A stretch of DNA of 50,498 bases from JAGMES01 sp023128035 (GTDB taxonomy: Bacteria > Bacillota > Halanaerobiia > DY22613). Shown here piece by piece: positions 15,209-27,800 of the stretch. Within the stretch, counting starts at the first letter, position 1, and every line of letters starts with the position of its first letter. The DNA is taken from the NCBI GenBank assembly GCA_030627905.1, contig DAOVRZ010000026.1:1-50498 (forward strand), in the 5' to 3' direction. The notes beneath the pieces are model-generated. The model was given only the letters and a program-made list of their open reading frames with translations, was not told the DNA's origin and did not search any database. Position numbers and translations under genes: made by a program.

Positions 15209-18200
15209 AATATCAACTAATGGGAAGTATTCCCAATCACGTAGCTCAACTAATTCATCATTTACTCTCCTCAACAGGTCTAACAAGTTATCTTCTGTTG
15301 TGCGTTTTACAATAATTGGGAGTGTGTTAATAAAAATCCCGACAATACTTTCTACATCTGGCAAATCAGCAGGTCGACCAGAAACTGTGCTGCCAAAACA
15401 ACTGATCTCTGTGTTATTATACTTTTGTAGTAATAAACCCCAGATAGTTTGGATAAACGCATTGGGTGTAATACTTGCTGTTTTACAGAACTGATTAATC
15501 CTAGCTGTAGTCTCTGAGTCATATAGATACTCTCTTTTAGCTAGTGTTGTAATTACCTGGTCATTACTAACTTTTTTGTCATATGGTAAGAAAGTAGGCT
15601 CTTCAAAGTCTTTGAGATAATTACGCCAGAATCTTACCCCCATCTTTACTTCCTTATCCTTTAACCACTCCAAATAATTACTAAACTGAGCCAGTGGCAG
15701 TCCTAGTAGTTCTCTTTGATTAAGCAGGTCATTGTAGATCAGTAACAGATCTCGTAATACTATTTGGACACTCCAACCATCTAAGAGCAAATGGTGGAAA
15801 GTCCAAGCGACGAAATATTTTTGAGTGCTGACCTTGATCAAAGTCATCCTGGTCAGTTCACCATTCTCAAAATCAAATTTGTTGGCGAGATCTTTGATCT
15901 TAAAATCCTCAATTAATTCTGTCAGATAATCACTAGCCCCAGATTTGTCTAGATAGGTTATGCCGATCTCAGACTTTGGTCTTATTATCTGTACAGGTTT
16001 TGAAAGCCCTTTCCAGAATGTGTTGATCCTCAAAGCTTCATGGCGATTGACAACCTCTCTAAAGGCCTCTTCCATCTTAGCAATATCTAAATCTCCATCA
16101 ATATAGAAACAAATTTGCTCATAATAGTTGTCTCCATCTGAATTCAACATATTATAGAAAAGCATTCCTTCCTGCATTGGGGTCAATGGATAGATCTTTG
16201 CCTGACTCAGATCAATCTTTGACTCTATTTGAGCAAAATCTTTTTGGGTAATATACTTTTCTAACCCAAAGTCAGACGGTGTAAATATTCGCTTACTTTT
16301 TGTAAGGCAGTGATTGATTATCGCCAATAAATTCTGGTGAAATACTCTTTGCAGTTCTTCTATCTTACCATCTTCCAAATATTTTGCATTATAACTTAAG
16401 TTAAACTGTAGTTTGCCATCACTGATCATTCCATTAAAATCGATCAAATAAGGATGTTTATTATCTCTATGGAACGACATTCCAGGATCATCAGTACAAC
16501 TCATCAATACACTGATATCCTCTAAATCTGTGGTGTTGGAGAATTGACCTAGATAATTAAAGGATATTTCTGGATTTAGTTCTTTTAACCGTTGATTATT
16601 CTGGAGATACCTGGTGATACTAAAATTCAGTCCTTTCGCTGGTACTCTGCGAAGACTTTCCTTAACATGTTTAATGGTCTCTCCTATCCCATCCTTACTT
16701 TCAAAATAGACTGGATAAGTAGTGGTAAACCAACCAATTGTCCTGGACAGATCAACATCTTTAAATATCTCCTCACGACCATGACCCTCTAAATTTATCA
16801 AAATATTATTGATGCCTAAAGCCTGCTCTATGGCTAGAGTAAGAGCAGATAATAAGAGATCATTTATCTCTGTATTGTAGACCCAACTTACTTTAGTCAG
16901 TAATTTCTCTGTCTCATCCTCAGTCAATTGAATCTGTAAGCTCTTGTGATCTCTTAAGTAATTATCGACCTGATCAGTTACTAAGGAGGTTACTCTGTCT
17001 AATTTAATCTTTTCCCAATAATCTAAATCTAGCTCATACTCTTTAGCATATTGGGTTAACTTTTCACTCCACTCCTTAAAGGAAGTAGTTTTTAATGGCA
17101 ATGGTTTATCAAGCCTGGAAATATATAAGCTTTGTAGATCTTCAAAAAAGATTCTCCAGGATACTCCATCTATTACCAGATGATGTACTGGTATTACTAA
17201 TCTTTTACCATTCTCACCTAAGTCAAATACTATTGCTTTGATCAACAGGTCTTTCTCTAAATCAAGCTTTTGTTGAATAGCCTCACTAAACTCTTTTAGT
17301 TTTTGCTTTTGCTCCTCGGCTGAATAGTTGACAAGATTAACATGCTCCAGTTTAAAACTAACTTCATCTATGCCACGGTTATATTGAATAACCTTTTCTT
17401 CAACTCTAGAATATTTAATTCTGAGAGCATCGTGATGTTCAATCAGTTTCCTAAAGGCTTCCTCTAATAAGTTAAGATCTACATCATTCTGTAATCTGGC
17501 AATGTAAGTCTGGTTAAAATATTGTGGTTCTACAAATTGTTGATCAAAGAACCAACTTTGGATCGGAGTTAAGCTAACCTCACCTGTTACAACTTCTTGA
17601 GAAATCTGCAATGCCTCTTCATGATAGTCTACATTTTCTAATAAGCTGGCAATATTCTTATACCTGAAAATGTCTTTTACCATGATATTTATACCATGTC
17701 CTTTAGTCCTCGAAACAATCTGAATAGCCTTAATCGAATCTCCACCCAGTTCAAAGAAATTATCATAAATCCCTACCTGCTTACTCCCCAAAAGTTCAGT
17801 CCAGATCCGACTGACAATCTCTTCAGTGGAATTGCGTGGAGCAGTATAACAGGTTTGCTGCATCTCTTCAGTCTCAGGTAATGCTTTTCTATCCAATTTA
17901 CCATTAGCAGTCAAAGGTAACTGCTCAAGTTTTGTAAAAGAAGTAGGTATCATATACTCAGGTAAATTAATTGCTAGATAATCTCTTAACTCCTCTTTAG
18001 ATAGTTCCTCTGAGCTAATATAATAACAGGCCAGATATTTTTCGCCATTTGCACTCTGACGGTCGATTACAATAACCTCTCTAATTTCTGGATGTTTCAA
18101 GAGCTGATTTTCGATCTCACCCAGTTCAATCCGATAACCCCGAATTTTTACCTGATAGTCAATTCGACCCAAGAACTCGATATTGCCATCAACAGTCCAT

Positions 18201-21200
18201 CGAGCCAGATCCCCAGTTCGGTACATCTTAGCATCTGGGAAGAAAGGGTCAGCGACAAATTTTTCCTGAGTAAGCTCTGGCTGATTCAGATATCCGCGTG
18301 CAAGCCCAACTCCAGAGATGCATAACTCACCCGTAACTCCAATAGGTTGGAGTTGATTCTTCTCATCAAGAATATAAATCCTGGTATTATCTACAGGTTT
18401 ACCAATCGGAATGTTATGATGAGTCTCAGTAATTAAGCAATATGTTGAGACAACGGTGTTTTCTGTTGGACCATAGTTGTTATAAAGCTGATAATCCCGC
18501 TTAATAAATTTCTTCAGCTTATCACCACCAGTCAACAAAATCCGTAAGGATTTATTATCATGGTTCATAAACTGTTCACAGATCTGAGTTGGCAAAAAGC
18601 TAATCGTCACCTGGTTCTGCTCAAAATATCCATTAAGTCTTTCCATATCTAGCTTCAGCTCTTCGTCAATGATGTGAATAGTTGCTCCAGTAATCATATA
18701 AGGGAATATCTCCCAGACAGAAGCATCAAATCCGAAGCCTGCATATTTGGTGGCATTGTCAGCCTCAGTTACCTGATATGTCCGCACATGCCAATAAGCT
18801 AGGTTTACCAATGATTTATGCTCAATCATAACCCCTTTTGGTTGACCAGTTGATCCAGAGGTGTAGATTACATAAGCCAGGTCTGTAGCTGTATTGATGT
18901 TTTCGAGATTATGGCATTCTCCTTGATATATTCCATTTTCTTCTAGTGCTATAACCTCTCCATCAAATTCAACCTTGCCTGATAACTCAGACTGGGTTAA
19001 GAGGATTCTGGTTCCACTATCCTGTAACATGTACTCAATTCTCTCCTCTGGATAATCAGGGTCGATTGGTAAGTATGCTCCACCAGCCTTTAATATGCCG
19101 AGAATTCCCACCATCATTTCTCGAGAAGGCTTGACCATAATACCGACAAATTGATCTCTGCCAACTCCTTTTTGCCGTAAATGTCTGGCTAATTGGTTAG
19201 CATGCACGTTTAACTGAGAATAGGTTAATTCTTGACCATTATATACTAATGCTTGATTATTAGGTGTCTGATCTACCTGTTCTTCAATTAATTGATGAAT
19301 TGTCACTTCTGATGGATACTCTTGACAAGAAGCATTTAAATTATATAATAGTTCTTCTTTTTCGTTCTCTGAGATAATCTCTATATCTCCTATTTTAATC
19401 TCCAGATTTTGTGTCACTTCAGTCACAATTCGCTCAAAATGCTGGGCTAGCCTTTCGATAGTCTCACGTTTGAACAATTTGACCCGGTACTCCATACTAA
19501 GATTAATCTTATCATCCTTCTCAGCAGCATCTAGCAAAAGATCAAAGTTAGTTGTCTTCTTTTTCCGCTCATATGGGACAAATTTGAGCCCTGGGATTAG
19601 TATCTCAGGCATCCTGGTATTTTGCAGTGCCAACATCGTATCGAAGAGTGGATTTCTACTGGCATCCCTCTGTAAATCAAGTTTCTCTACCAGCATTTCA
19701 AATTGATAATCTTGATTATCATAAGCCTTCAACGCATTTTCTTTAACCTCATATAAAAATTCGCTGAAAGTCTTATCTTTTTTCGGGAAGTTGCGCATCG
19801 CCAATGTGTTGACAAACATCCCCATAATCTGCTCAACATCTGCATGATTTCTTCCTGAACTTGGCAATCCCACAATTATATCATCTTGACCAGTATATTT
19901 TGCCAAAAGTACATTATATATAGCTAATAAAACCATATATAAGGTAGTATTGGTATTTTGCATTAACCCTTTGATAGCACTGGTTAATTCTTCATTTAGT
20001 GTGCAAAGTACTCCATCACCAGCAAAATCCATTACCAAAGGTCGTGGATAGTCTGTCGGTAGGTTAAGTATAGGAATCTCTCCAGTAAATTTGTCTAGCC
20101 AGAATTCTTCTTGCATCTTTATTTTTTCAGAAGCGAATAATTCATTTTGCCAGATTGAAAAGTCTTTGTATTGAATATCTACACTCTTCAATGTTTTTCC
20201 CTGATAAAGATCAATAAAATCACTGATAAAAATTCCCATTGAAACCCCATCTGAGATGATATGATGCATATCGAAGAGGAATAGATATTTTTCCGAACCT
20301 AAATCCAGTAAACCTACCCGCATCAATGGGGCTACTGTCAGATCAAAGGGGCGAATGAACTCTTCTACAATCTTCGCGATATCACCACCAAGAGCCTCTA
20401 AATGATCTTGATCAAAATAATCGATCGCAAATTCAATCTCTTTCTTAATAATCTGAACAGGCTTACCATCGTTCAAATTAAATGAGGTTCTTAAAGCTTC
20501 GTGACGATTGATCAGAGCTCTAAAAGTCTGTTCAAATGCTTCCTTATCTAACCTACCTTCAATGACCAAGGCACCATTCATATTATAACCGATATTTTCT
20601 ATATCAAATTGATTTAGCACAAACAGTCGATGTTGGGCAGATGATACTGGGTAGTAATCCTGCTCAGGCTGCTTCCTGATAGAACTTTCTCTAGTCCCTT
20701 TGTCGATTAATCTTTCGATAGTAGTAAAAAGCTCTTCTGTACTTATTGGCTCAAAAAATAACTTGACTGAAACCTCAACGTTATAACATTTCTTGATCTT
20801 GCCGACAAAATGCATAATATCAATCGAGTCAAAAGCAAGCTCATTAATCTGATCCTCATATGAGAACTCTTCACCGACATAAATCTCATTGAAGATGGTT
20901 GACAGATTTTCACGAATATTTCCTGACATGAGAACAGTCTGAGCCACAGGAGTATATTCTGTAAAATCACCTATTTTAAAGAATCTTATCTCCTTTAAGA
21001 AATTCTTTACTTTATCACTTAATCTACATACCCAGACATTATCAAGGTTATATCTTATCAATGCCTCAAAACCGAGCAGACCTTCTTCACGCTGTATTTG
21101 CATGAATCCCTGTCCTATATTACTTACACTTGGCAGGTCTATCCTGCCCATTCCGGTCTGAACCCAACCACCCCAGTTAACAGTATTAAATCTCTTACCT

Positions 21201-24200
21201 AATTGACGTTGCATAACACTAAACCCATCAAGGAAGGCATTCGCACAAACATAATAAGCTAAGCCTGATCCACCCAAAACAGAGTTTAGTGACGAAAAGT
21301 CCACAAAAAAATCCAGGAATTGGTCTCTAAGTAGCTCTTCTAAAATCATCGTTCCAGCTACTTTTGGAGCAATGATCTGCGCAAATCCTGCTGAGTCAAA
21401 CTCAGTCAATGGGGTTATAGGATGCATTAAACCGGCTGTATGGATCACCCCATTAATACAGTCATATTTTGCTTTTATTTCATCAATTACAGTCTCCATT
21501 TCGTGATAATTAGAAATGTCTACCTGATAATAGTCAAAGGATTCAACCTTATCTTTAATAAAGTCAACTATTTCTCTCTTATAATTCTCTATGCTATTGA
21601 GCGGATTTACATCTAAGAGCACCAGCTTGATTTTTCGCTTTTGCACTAAATCCTTACATATCTCTAAGGCGATCCCTCCAGTACCACCACTAACCAGATA
21701 GAGACCACCCTCTTTAAGTGGCAACAAACTCTTTTGAATGCAGATATTCTTGATCTGAACTAGTTGTTGGATATAACGCTTATTATTTCGGAAAGCTATC
21801 TCTAAAATCTCTCCAGAATTGGTCATAATTTCCTTAATAATCTGTCTGGCAAGTTCTTCTTTTTCAACATTTTTCAAATCAATATCTAGAACAAATGCCT
21901 GATAGTTCTCCATCTCTTGATTAATCACTTTGTTCAATGCCCAGATGAGCCTGCTTTCTGGCATCACAAGAGAATCTTTTGTTAATACTCTGTGGGCATT
22001 AGTTGTGATATTATAAATTTTGAGTTTTGCAAAAGAATCAGTTAAGCTCTTGTAGAGATAAACTCCATTCATAAGACCTCTGTATAGATTCTTTTCAACC
22101 TCATCATGTTGTCGAAATGTATATTGGGCAGCTGGGAGATGACAATTATAAAGATTGATCACACCTGCTAACTCCAATCCCTCAGTTTTGACCTCTCGAA
22201 TAAGTTTATGATAATCTGCCTCTTCCCCACTGACTTTATAGCAGGTTGAAGATATTTTCTCAAACTCTGTTCCCATCCGGACCTCAATAATAATCTGGTC
22301 TAGAAACTCTAGTTCTGTCTTGATCTCCCTACCAATACCTAGCTCATCGTAGAATATGAGCCAGATATTCTTTTGATCTTCACATATTGAGTCTCCTTCG
22401 GTTATAGCTTCTTCCCACTCAAGTTGATACAATAGATTATACGCTTCTTCTTGATCAAATTTATTTTCTGGATCTTCCGAATTTGAGATACCAAAATTAG
22501 TGTTCCCCTCTAAATAATAACTCTTCCGGTCAAAGACATATCCTGATAAGCTAACCTTTTTCCTATCTTCAGCTTGATAAAATCGATTCCAGTTAATCTC
22601 TAAACCATCTTTTAATAGCTCCAGCACCTTGTTAAATAATCTGTCCCGCTTCTCATCTAAGACGATTAAGTTAGCCTCACTCTTCTTATCTAGAAGTCTA
22701 CTAAAAAGCTCTTGAAGCTTGACACCAGGTGCAACAATCGCAAAAGTGTTTATTCCTTTTGCTATTACCATATCAATAAATCCACTCAGCTTATCTTCGG
22801 GAATATCTATTTTAGCTTTGTCATATTTCTTCAATAGTTTTATCGTATCTTGAAGACTGACCTTTTTAGATAGGAAATTAGCAATAATATTACCCATGCC
22901 AAAACCCAGAATGGCTTTTGGTTTACCAAGATATTTTTCATACAGGGTAGTGTAGGCATGTAAATGTAACAGATATTGGACTTTGGGGTTGTGTACATCA
23001 TCTTCTGCTACATCTGCTAGTGATTGATCATAAACCCTCCGATAGTTATAATCATTGGCATATAAATCGGTAAATATGGTATCATCTACATCAGCAAAAT
23101 CTAAAACCATCAGACCTAATTTGCTAGACAGCTTGTTCCGGTTTCGCTGATAAGTTATCCAGTTATCCCCATCCTCAATTTCTGGAGAATAATTTTGGAG
23201 ATTGGTAATTAACTCTTCAACACTGCCTACCACAGTAGCATACTTATATTTCAGATCTCTCCGCCCTGTATTTAAGGTATAAACGATATTTTTGAGTGAT
23301 AGATCACGATTCCTTTTTAGATAGTCCTTCAATCTGTCAATTATACCCTGAAGAGATGCTTGGGTTCGTGCAGAAAGAACTACAACCTCTTTTCCGCTTT
23401 CCACCTCCTCAGAACGATTATCAATATATTCTTGAATCAAGGCATGGGAATTGGTTCCAATCAATCCTAGTGAAGTTACTCCAACAGTCAGGGGAAATTT
23501 TGCATCAAATATACGTAATGTGTCATTAACATATACTGGTGAATCTACAAAGTCGATCAATGGGTTTGGTTCATTAAAGTTAATTGATGGAGGTAATTTT
23601 TTGTTCTTAATCGCAAGAATCGCTTTGATTACATTGGCAATCCCAGCTGCCCCATCAAGATGTCCAATGTTGGTTTTTAAAGAGCCTATGGGGACAGAAT
23701 GTTTGAGATAGCCCAACTTGTTTAAAGCATTACTAATTCCAGCAATCTCAATGGGGTCACCAATCTTCGTGCCTGTGCCATGGGCTTCAAGATACGATAA
23801 ACTCAGAGGGTCTATTCCTGCAACCTCGAATGCCTTTAAGATCACTTCTGCTTGACCATCTTCACTTGGTGCACTCATACCATTTGATCTATTACCATCA
23901 CTATTCACTGCACACCCTTTGATTATCGCGTGAATATTATCCCTATCCTCTAAAGCTTTCTTTAAAGGTTTGAGTAAGACAACTCCACCACCTTCACCAC
24001 CAATCGTACCATTTGCTTCTTTGTCAAAAGTTTTAGCTTTCTGATCTTTTGATGTGATAGGTAAGTGTTCTAAATTTTTTAACTGGGTCGGGATTAGACT
24101 TATATTGACCCCACCAACTAGCGCCATCTCTGATTCATCTAATAATATACTTTGACATGCATTATTGAGTGCTACTAAGGAAGATGAACAGGCAGTTCCG

Positions 24201-24718
24201 ACAACATAAGCTGGTCCATAGAAATTATATGTATAAGCGACCCTGCCAACCCCTGCTACTGACAAACGATTAGTAAAAGCCATTGGTGAAAAACTGGCGT
24301 TCGATCTGCTGTACCAATTCTCAGCTTCAGCCACAAATACCCCAATATTTCGACCACTTAGCTTTTCAGGGTTATAGCCAGCATCTAAAAAGGCTTCTTC
24401 CACCAATTCCAGTAACAGCCTCTGTTGCGGGTCGATATATTTGCTCTCTTCTTGACTAATTAAAAAAATCTCTGGCTCAAAAAGAGTTATATTATCTATA
24501 TATCCGCCTTTTACAGTCTCGGTTATATCCATACCAAAGATTGCCTTTAATTCTGCCCATCTTGATTCTGGAAATTCTCTAATCGAATCTTTACCCGCTA
24601 TCAAATTATTCCAGAATTCGTCTAGATTATTTGCCTCTGGAAACCTGCCAGACATGCCAATAACTGCAATATCTTTTTCTTGATAAAAATTATTATCGAT
24701 ACCAAGATCTTTATGCAA
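15209..24718 (-). CDS. Hybrid PKS/NRPS: KS-AT*-KR-ACP-C-A(Leu)-T-E-C(part)
   Basis: Third megasynthase gene. Numbered from TTG at 24718: ketosynthase 15-430 (C177 in VGTACSSS; EAHGTGT; NIGHLDGA), a decayed acyltransferase-like region 520-745 with GFGMGN where GHSxGE is expected (Gly at 607), ketoreductase (SGGTGGIA; FSSLNS; Y1156), ACP (S1298), condensation domain (HHIISDG, H1485), adenylation domain with residues DAWFLGNVVK (Leu), carrier (S2328), epimerase (HHLVIDG, H2512; GHGREE) and a D-to-L condensation domain (HHLLLDG, H2975) cut by TAA at codon 3171. It should add a reduced C2 unit and D-Leu. I prefer TTG because AAGGGGTGA sits on the GTG at 24727 and is correctly spaced for TTG. It lies about 80 bp after the previous gene. 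Confidence 0.88.
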
Positions 24719-24744
24719 TATACTCACCCCTTAATTGTCAGTAT

Positions 24745-24794
24745 AGAGACCTGTCTTCTGGTATATAGGTCTACTCACCATTTGACAGGTCTCT
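24745..24794 (-). repeat. Intercistronic hairpin between the two PKS/NRPS genes
   Basis: A perfect 11-bp inverted repeat AGAGACCTGTC/GACAGGTCTCT with a 28-nt loop fills most of the gap between the genes. No T-tract follows, so it is unlikely to be a strong terminator. It may be an RNA-processing, mRNA-stability or attenuation element, or a protein-binding site. Confidence 0.5.
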
Positions 24795-24808
24795 CAGGTA
24801 TTTAGAAT

Positions 24809-27800
24809 TCACTCAGGAAAAGCAAAGACTAATGCATCTTCATCTTCAAGTTCTTCTTCTTTAACCACTTCATCTGCTCCTAATAAGGTCGCCATTTCGC
24901 TAATAGTAGTATATTTGAATAACTCAGTCACTTTTAGGTTAGTATTAAACTCTTTGTTGATTAAACTGGTTAATCTCATGATCTTTAAAGAGTTACCACC
25001 AATTTCAAAGAACTTATCATTAACACCAATATTTTTGATTTGCAAAATCTCTGCCCAGAGAGTTACCAGTTTTTCCTCAATTTCGTTTCGAGGTGCCACA
25101 TACTCCCCACTGGTGATAATATTTCCATCAGGTGCTGGTAGAGCACGGCGATCAACCTTACCATTAAAAGTTAGAGGTATCTCATTTATCTGAATAAAAT
25201 AGGTTGGAATCATAAACTCTGGTAATTCTCTCAGTAAGTAGTCGCACAAATTTGCCACAGATAGATCTGTCTCAGAGATAATATATGCACAGAGATATTT
25301 GTTTCCTTCAGTATCAACCCGGTCAATTACCACTGTTTCACTAATCTCATCATGATTTCTCAACTGACTTTCAATCTCGCCTAATTCAATTCTAAACCCT
25401 CTAATCTTGACCTGTTGGTCGATCCTACCTAAGAACTCTAAATTTCCATCACCTAGCCACCTGGCTAAGTCCCCAGTACGGTAAATTCTTTCCCCCGGTC
25501 GATGAGGATTGTCGATAAACTTTTCTGCTGTAATATCTGGACGATTTTGATATCCACGGGCAAGACCAACACTATGCACACATAATTCTCCTATACCACC
25601 TATTGGAACCATATTCAGGTTTTTGTCTAAAATATAGACTTTAGTATTGTAAATTGGCTTACCAATAGGTACAGTATTATATTTTTCTAGCCCATCTTGA
25701 TAGTGCCATAGACTAGTACAGACAGTTGTCTCAGTTGGCCCATAACCATTGATATAGTGAACTTTATCCTTCCATTTATATACCAATTCAAAATTAGTTG
25801 CCGATCCAGCAGTAATTACTGTTTTTAAAGAACTCAGATTATCTGGGTTAAGATTACTCAGATAAATAGGAGGTAAAGAAACTATGGTAAGCTGATGACG
25901 GTTAATATACTCTTCCATCTCCTGATAATCATTGATAACTTCTTTCGTTGGAATATATAGTGATCCTCCACATAAGAGAGCCATATAAATTTCCCAAACA
26001 CTGGCATCAAAAGCACAGGAAGCAAACTGGATTACTCGCGCTCTCTCTGTAACTCCGAATTCCTCTTTAAATAATTGCTGGAGATTGGAGAGTCCAATAT
26101 GTTCAATCATTACTCCTTTAGGCTTACCTGTGGTTCCAGATGTATAGATTATATAGACAAGATCAGTTGACTTATTAAAAGTCTCCAAATTGCCCGTCTT
26201 AGCAGTGAAAATCCTTTGATCTGTAATATCAATTACTTCACCACTAAAGCTAACTTTGCCCATCAACTCTGGTTGAGTTACAAGAAGCTTAGCATCACTA
26301 TCTTCTAGTGTAAATTCGATTCTATTAACCGGATATTCATGATCAATCGGTAGATATGCACTTCCAGCTTTTAAAACTCCAAGGAAGGTTACAATCATTT
26401 CGATCGACCGATCTAATATGACACCAATTATCTGATCTGACTTAACACCTTTTTCTCTTAACAGTCTAGCTACTTGATTAGCTTTCTCATTTAACTCCCT
26501 GTACGTTATTTTCAGATCATCACCAAAGACCACTGCGATATTATCAGGAGTTTTTAAGACCTGTTCTTCAAAGAGCTGGCTGATAATTTTCTCCTGCTGA
26601 TATTCTACTGTAGTATTGTTAAACTCAAATAACAACTTCTTTTTCTCTGTTCTTGAGATAACCGAAAGTCCAGAAACTTTGATCTCGGGACTGACTACAA
26701 CAGTGTCGATTAGATATAAAATACCTTCTTTTATTCTTTTTATCGTTTCAGATGTAAATAGTTCTACATTATAACTTAAAGTCAGTACTAATCTGTCGGT
26801 ATTCACTACACAAATACTAAAATCATAATTAGTCTGTTCAAAAACACTGTCAAATTTAATGCGAAAATCCAGACTATCATCTTTTACTGCCGAACTGACT
26901 GGATAGTTCTCAAAGACAATAATTGAGTCAAATAAATCCCCGACCTGATTATTCATCTTCTGAATCTCAGCCAATGAGATATATTCATAATCCCGAATCT
27001 CTATCAATTCCTCGTTCAGCTGGCTAAACAATTCCTTAAAGGTCATCTCTTTATCTGTCTTAATTAATACTGGTAATGTATTAATTAATAATCCGACTAT
27101 CTCTTCTACATCAGGCAGATTAGCTGGTCGTCCAGAAACTGTCATACCAAAACAACTTATATTAGTGTTATTGTACTTCTGTAAAAGTACTCCCCAGATA
27201 GTCTGAATAAACACATTCACTGTAATCTGATTAGTTTTACAAAATTCCTCAATTACTCTTGTTCTTTCTGTTCCAAGATCTACCTCAACCCGTTTAGCCC
27301 TTGAGAAAGTCTGACCTTTCTCAGTTTTTTTGTCATATGGTAGAGGAGTAGGTTCTGTAAAATCATTCATATATGACTCCCAGAACTTTCTGGCCTTATT
27401 CATATCTTGCCTTTGCCACCATTCAAGATAAGCAGCAAACTGTGTGATCGGTTTGGCAGGTAATTGCATCCCTGTTAAGAGACAATTATAAATTGTCATA
27501 AAACGTCCCATTATTCGGGGTAAACTCCAGCCATCCAATAAAATATGGTGGAATGACCAGCATAACCAATATCTATCTTTAGATAAATTAACTATGGAGA
27601 GCCGATTTAATTTGCCTTGAGTAAAGTCAAAGCCCTTTGCTAGATCAGCTTCTTTATACTGGTTTATAGATTCTAACTCAGCTAAATCAGAATCTATAAC
27701 CTCAATAAAGTTAATCTCAGCTTCTTTGTATTTTGCAACTATCTGTACAGGATTTTTCAGATTTTCCCAAAGAAAGCTGGTTCTAAAGATGTCATAATGG

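Noticed and set aside
24728..24808. Intercistronic hairpin as a rho-independent terminator
   Set aside because: The loop is 28 nt and no T-run follows on the minus strand; the downstream gene completes the same assembly line and has no obvious promoter of its own.
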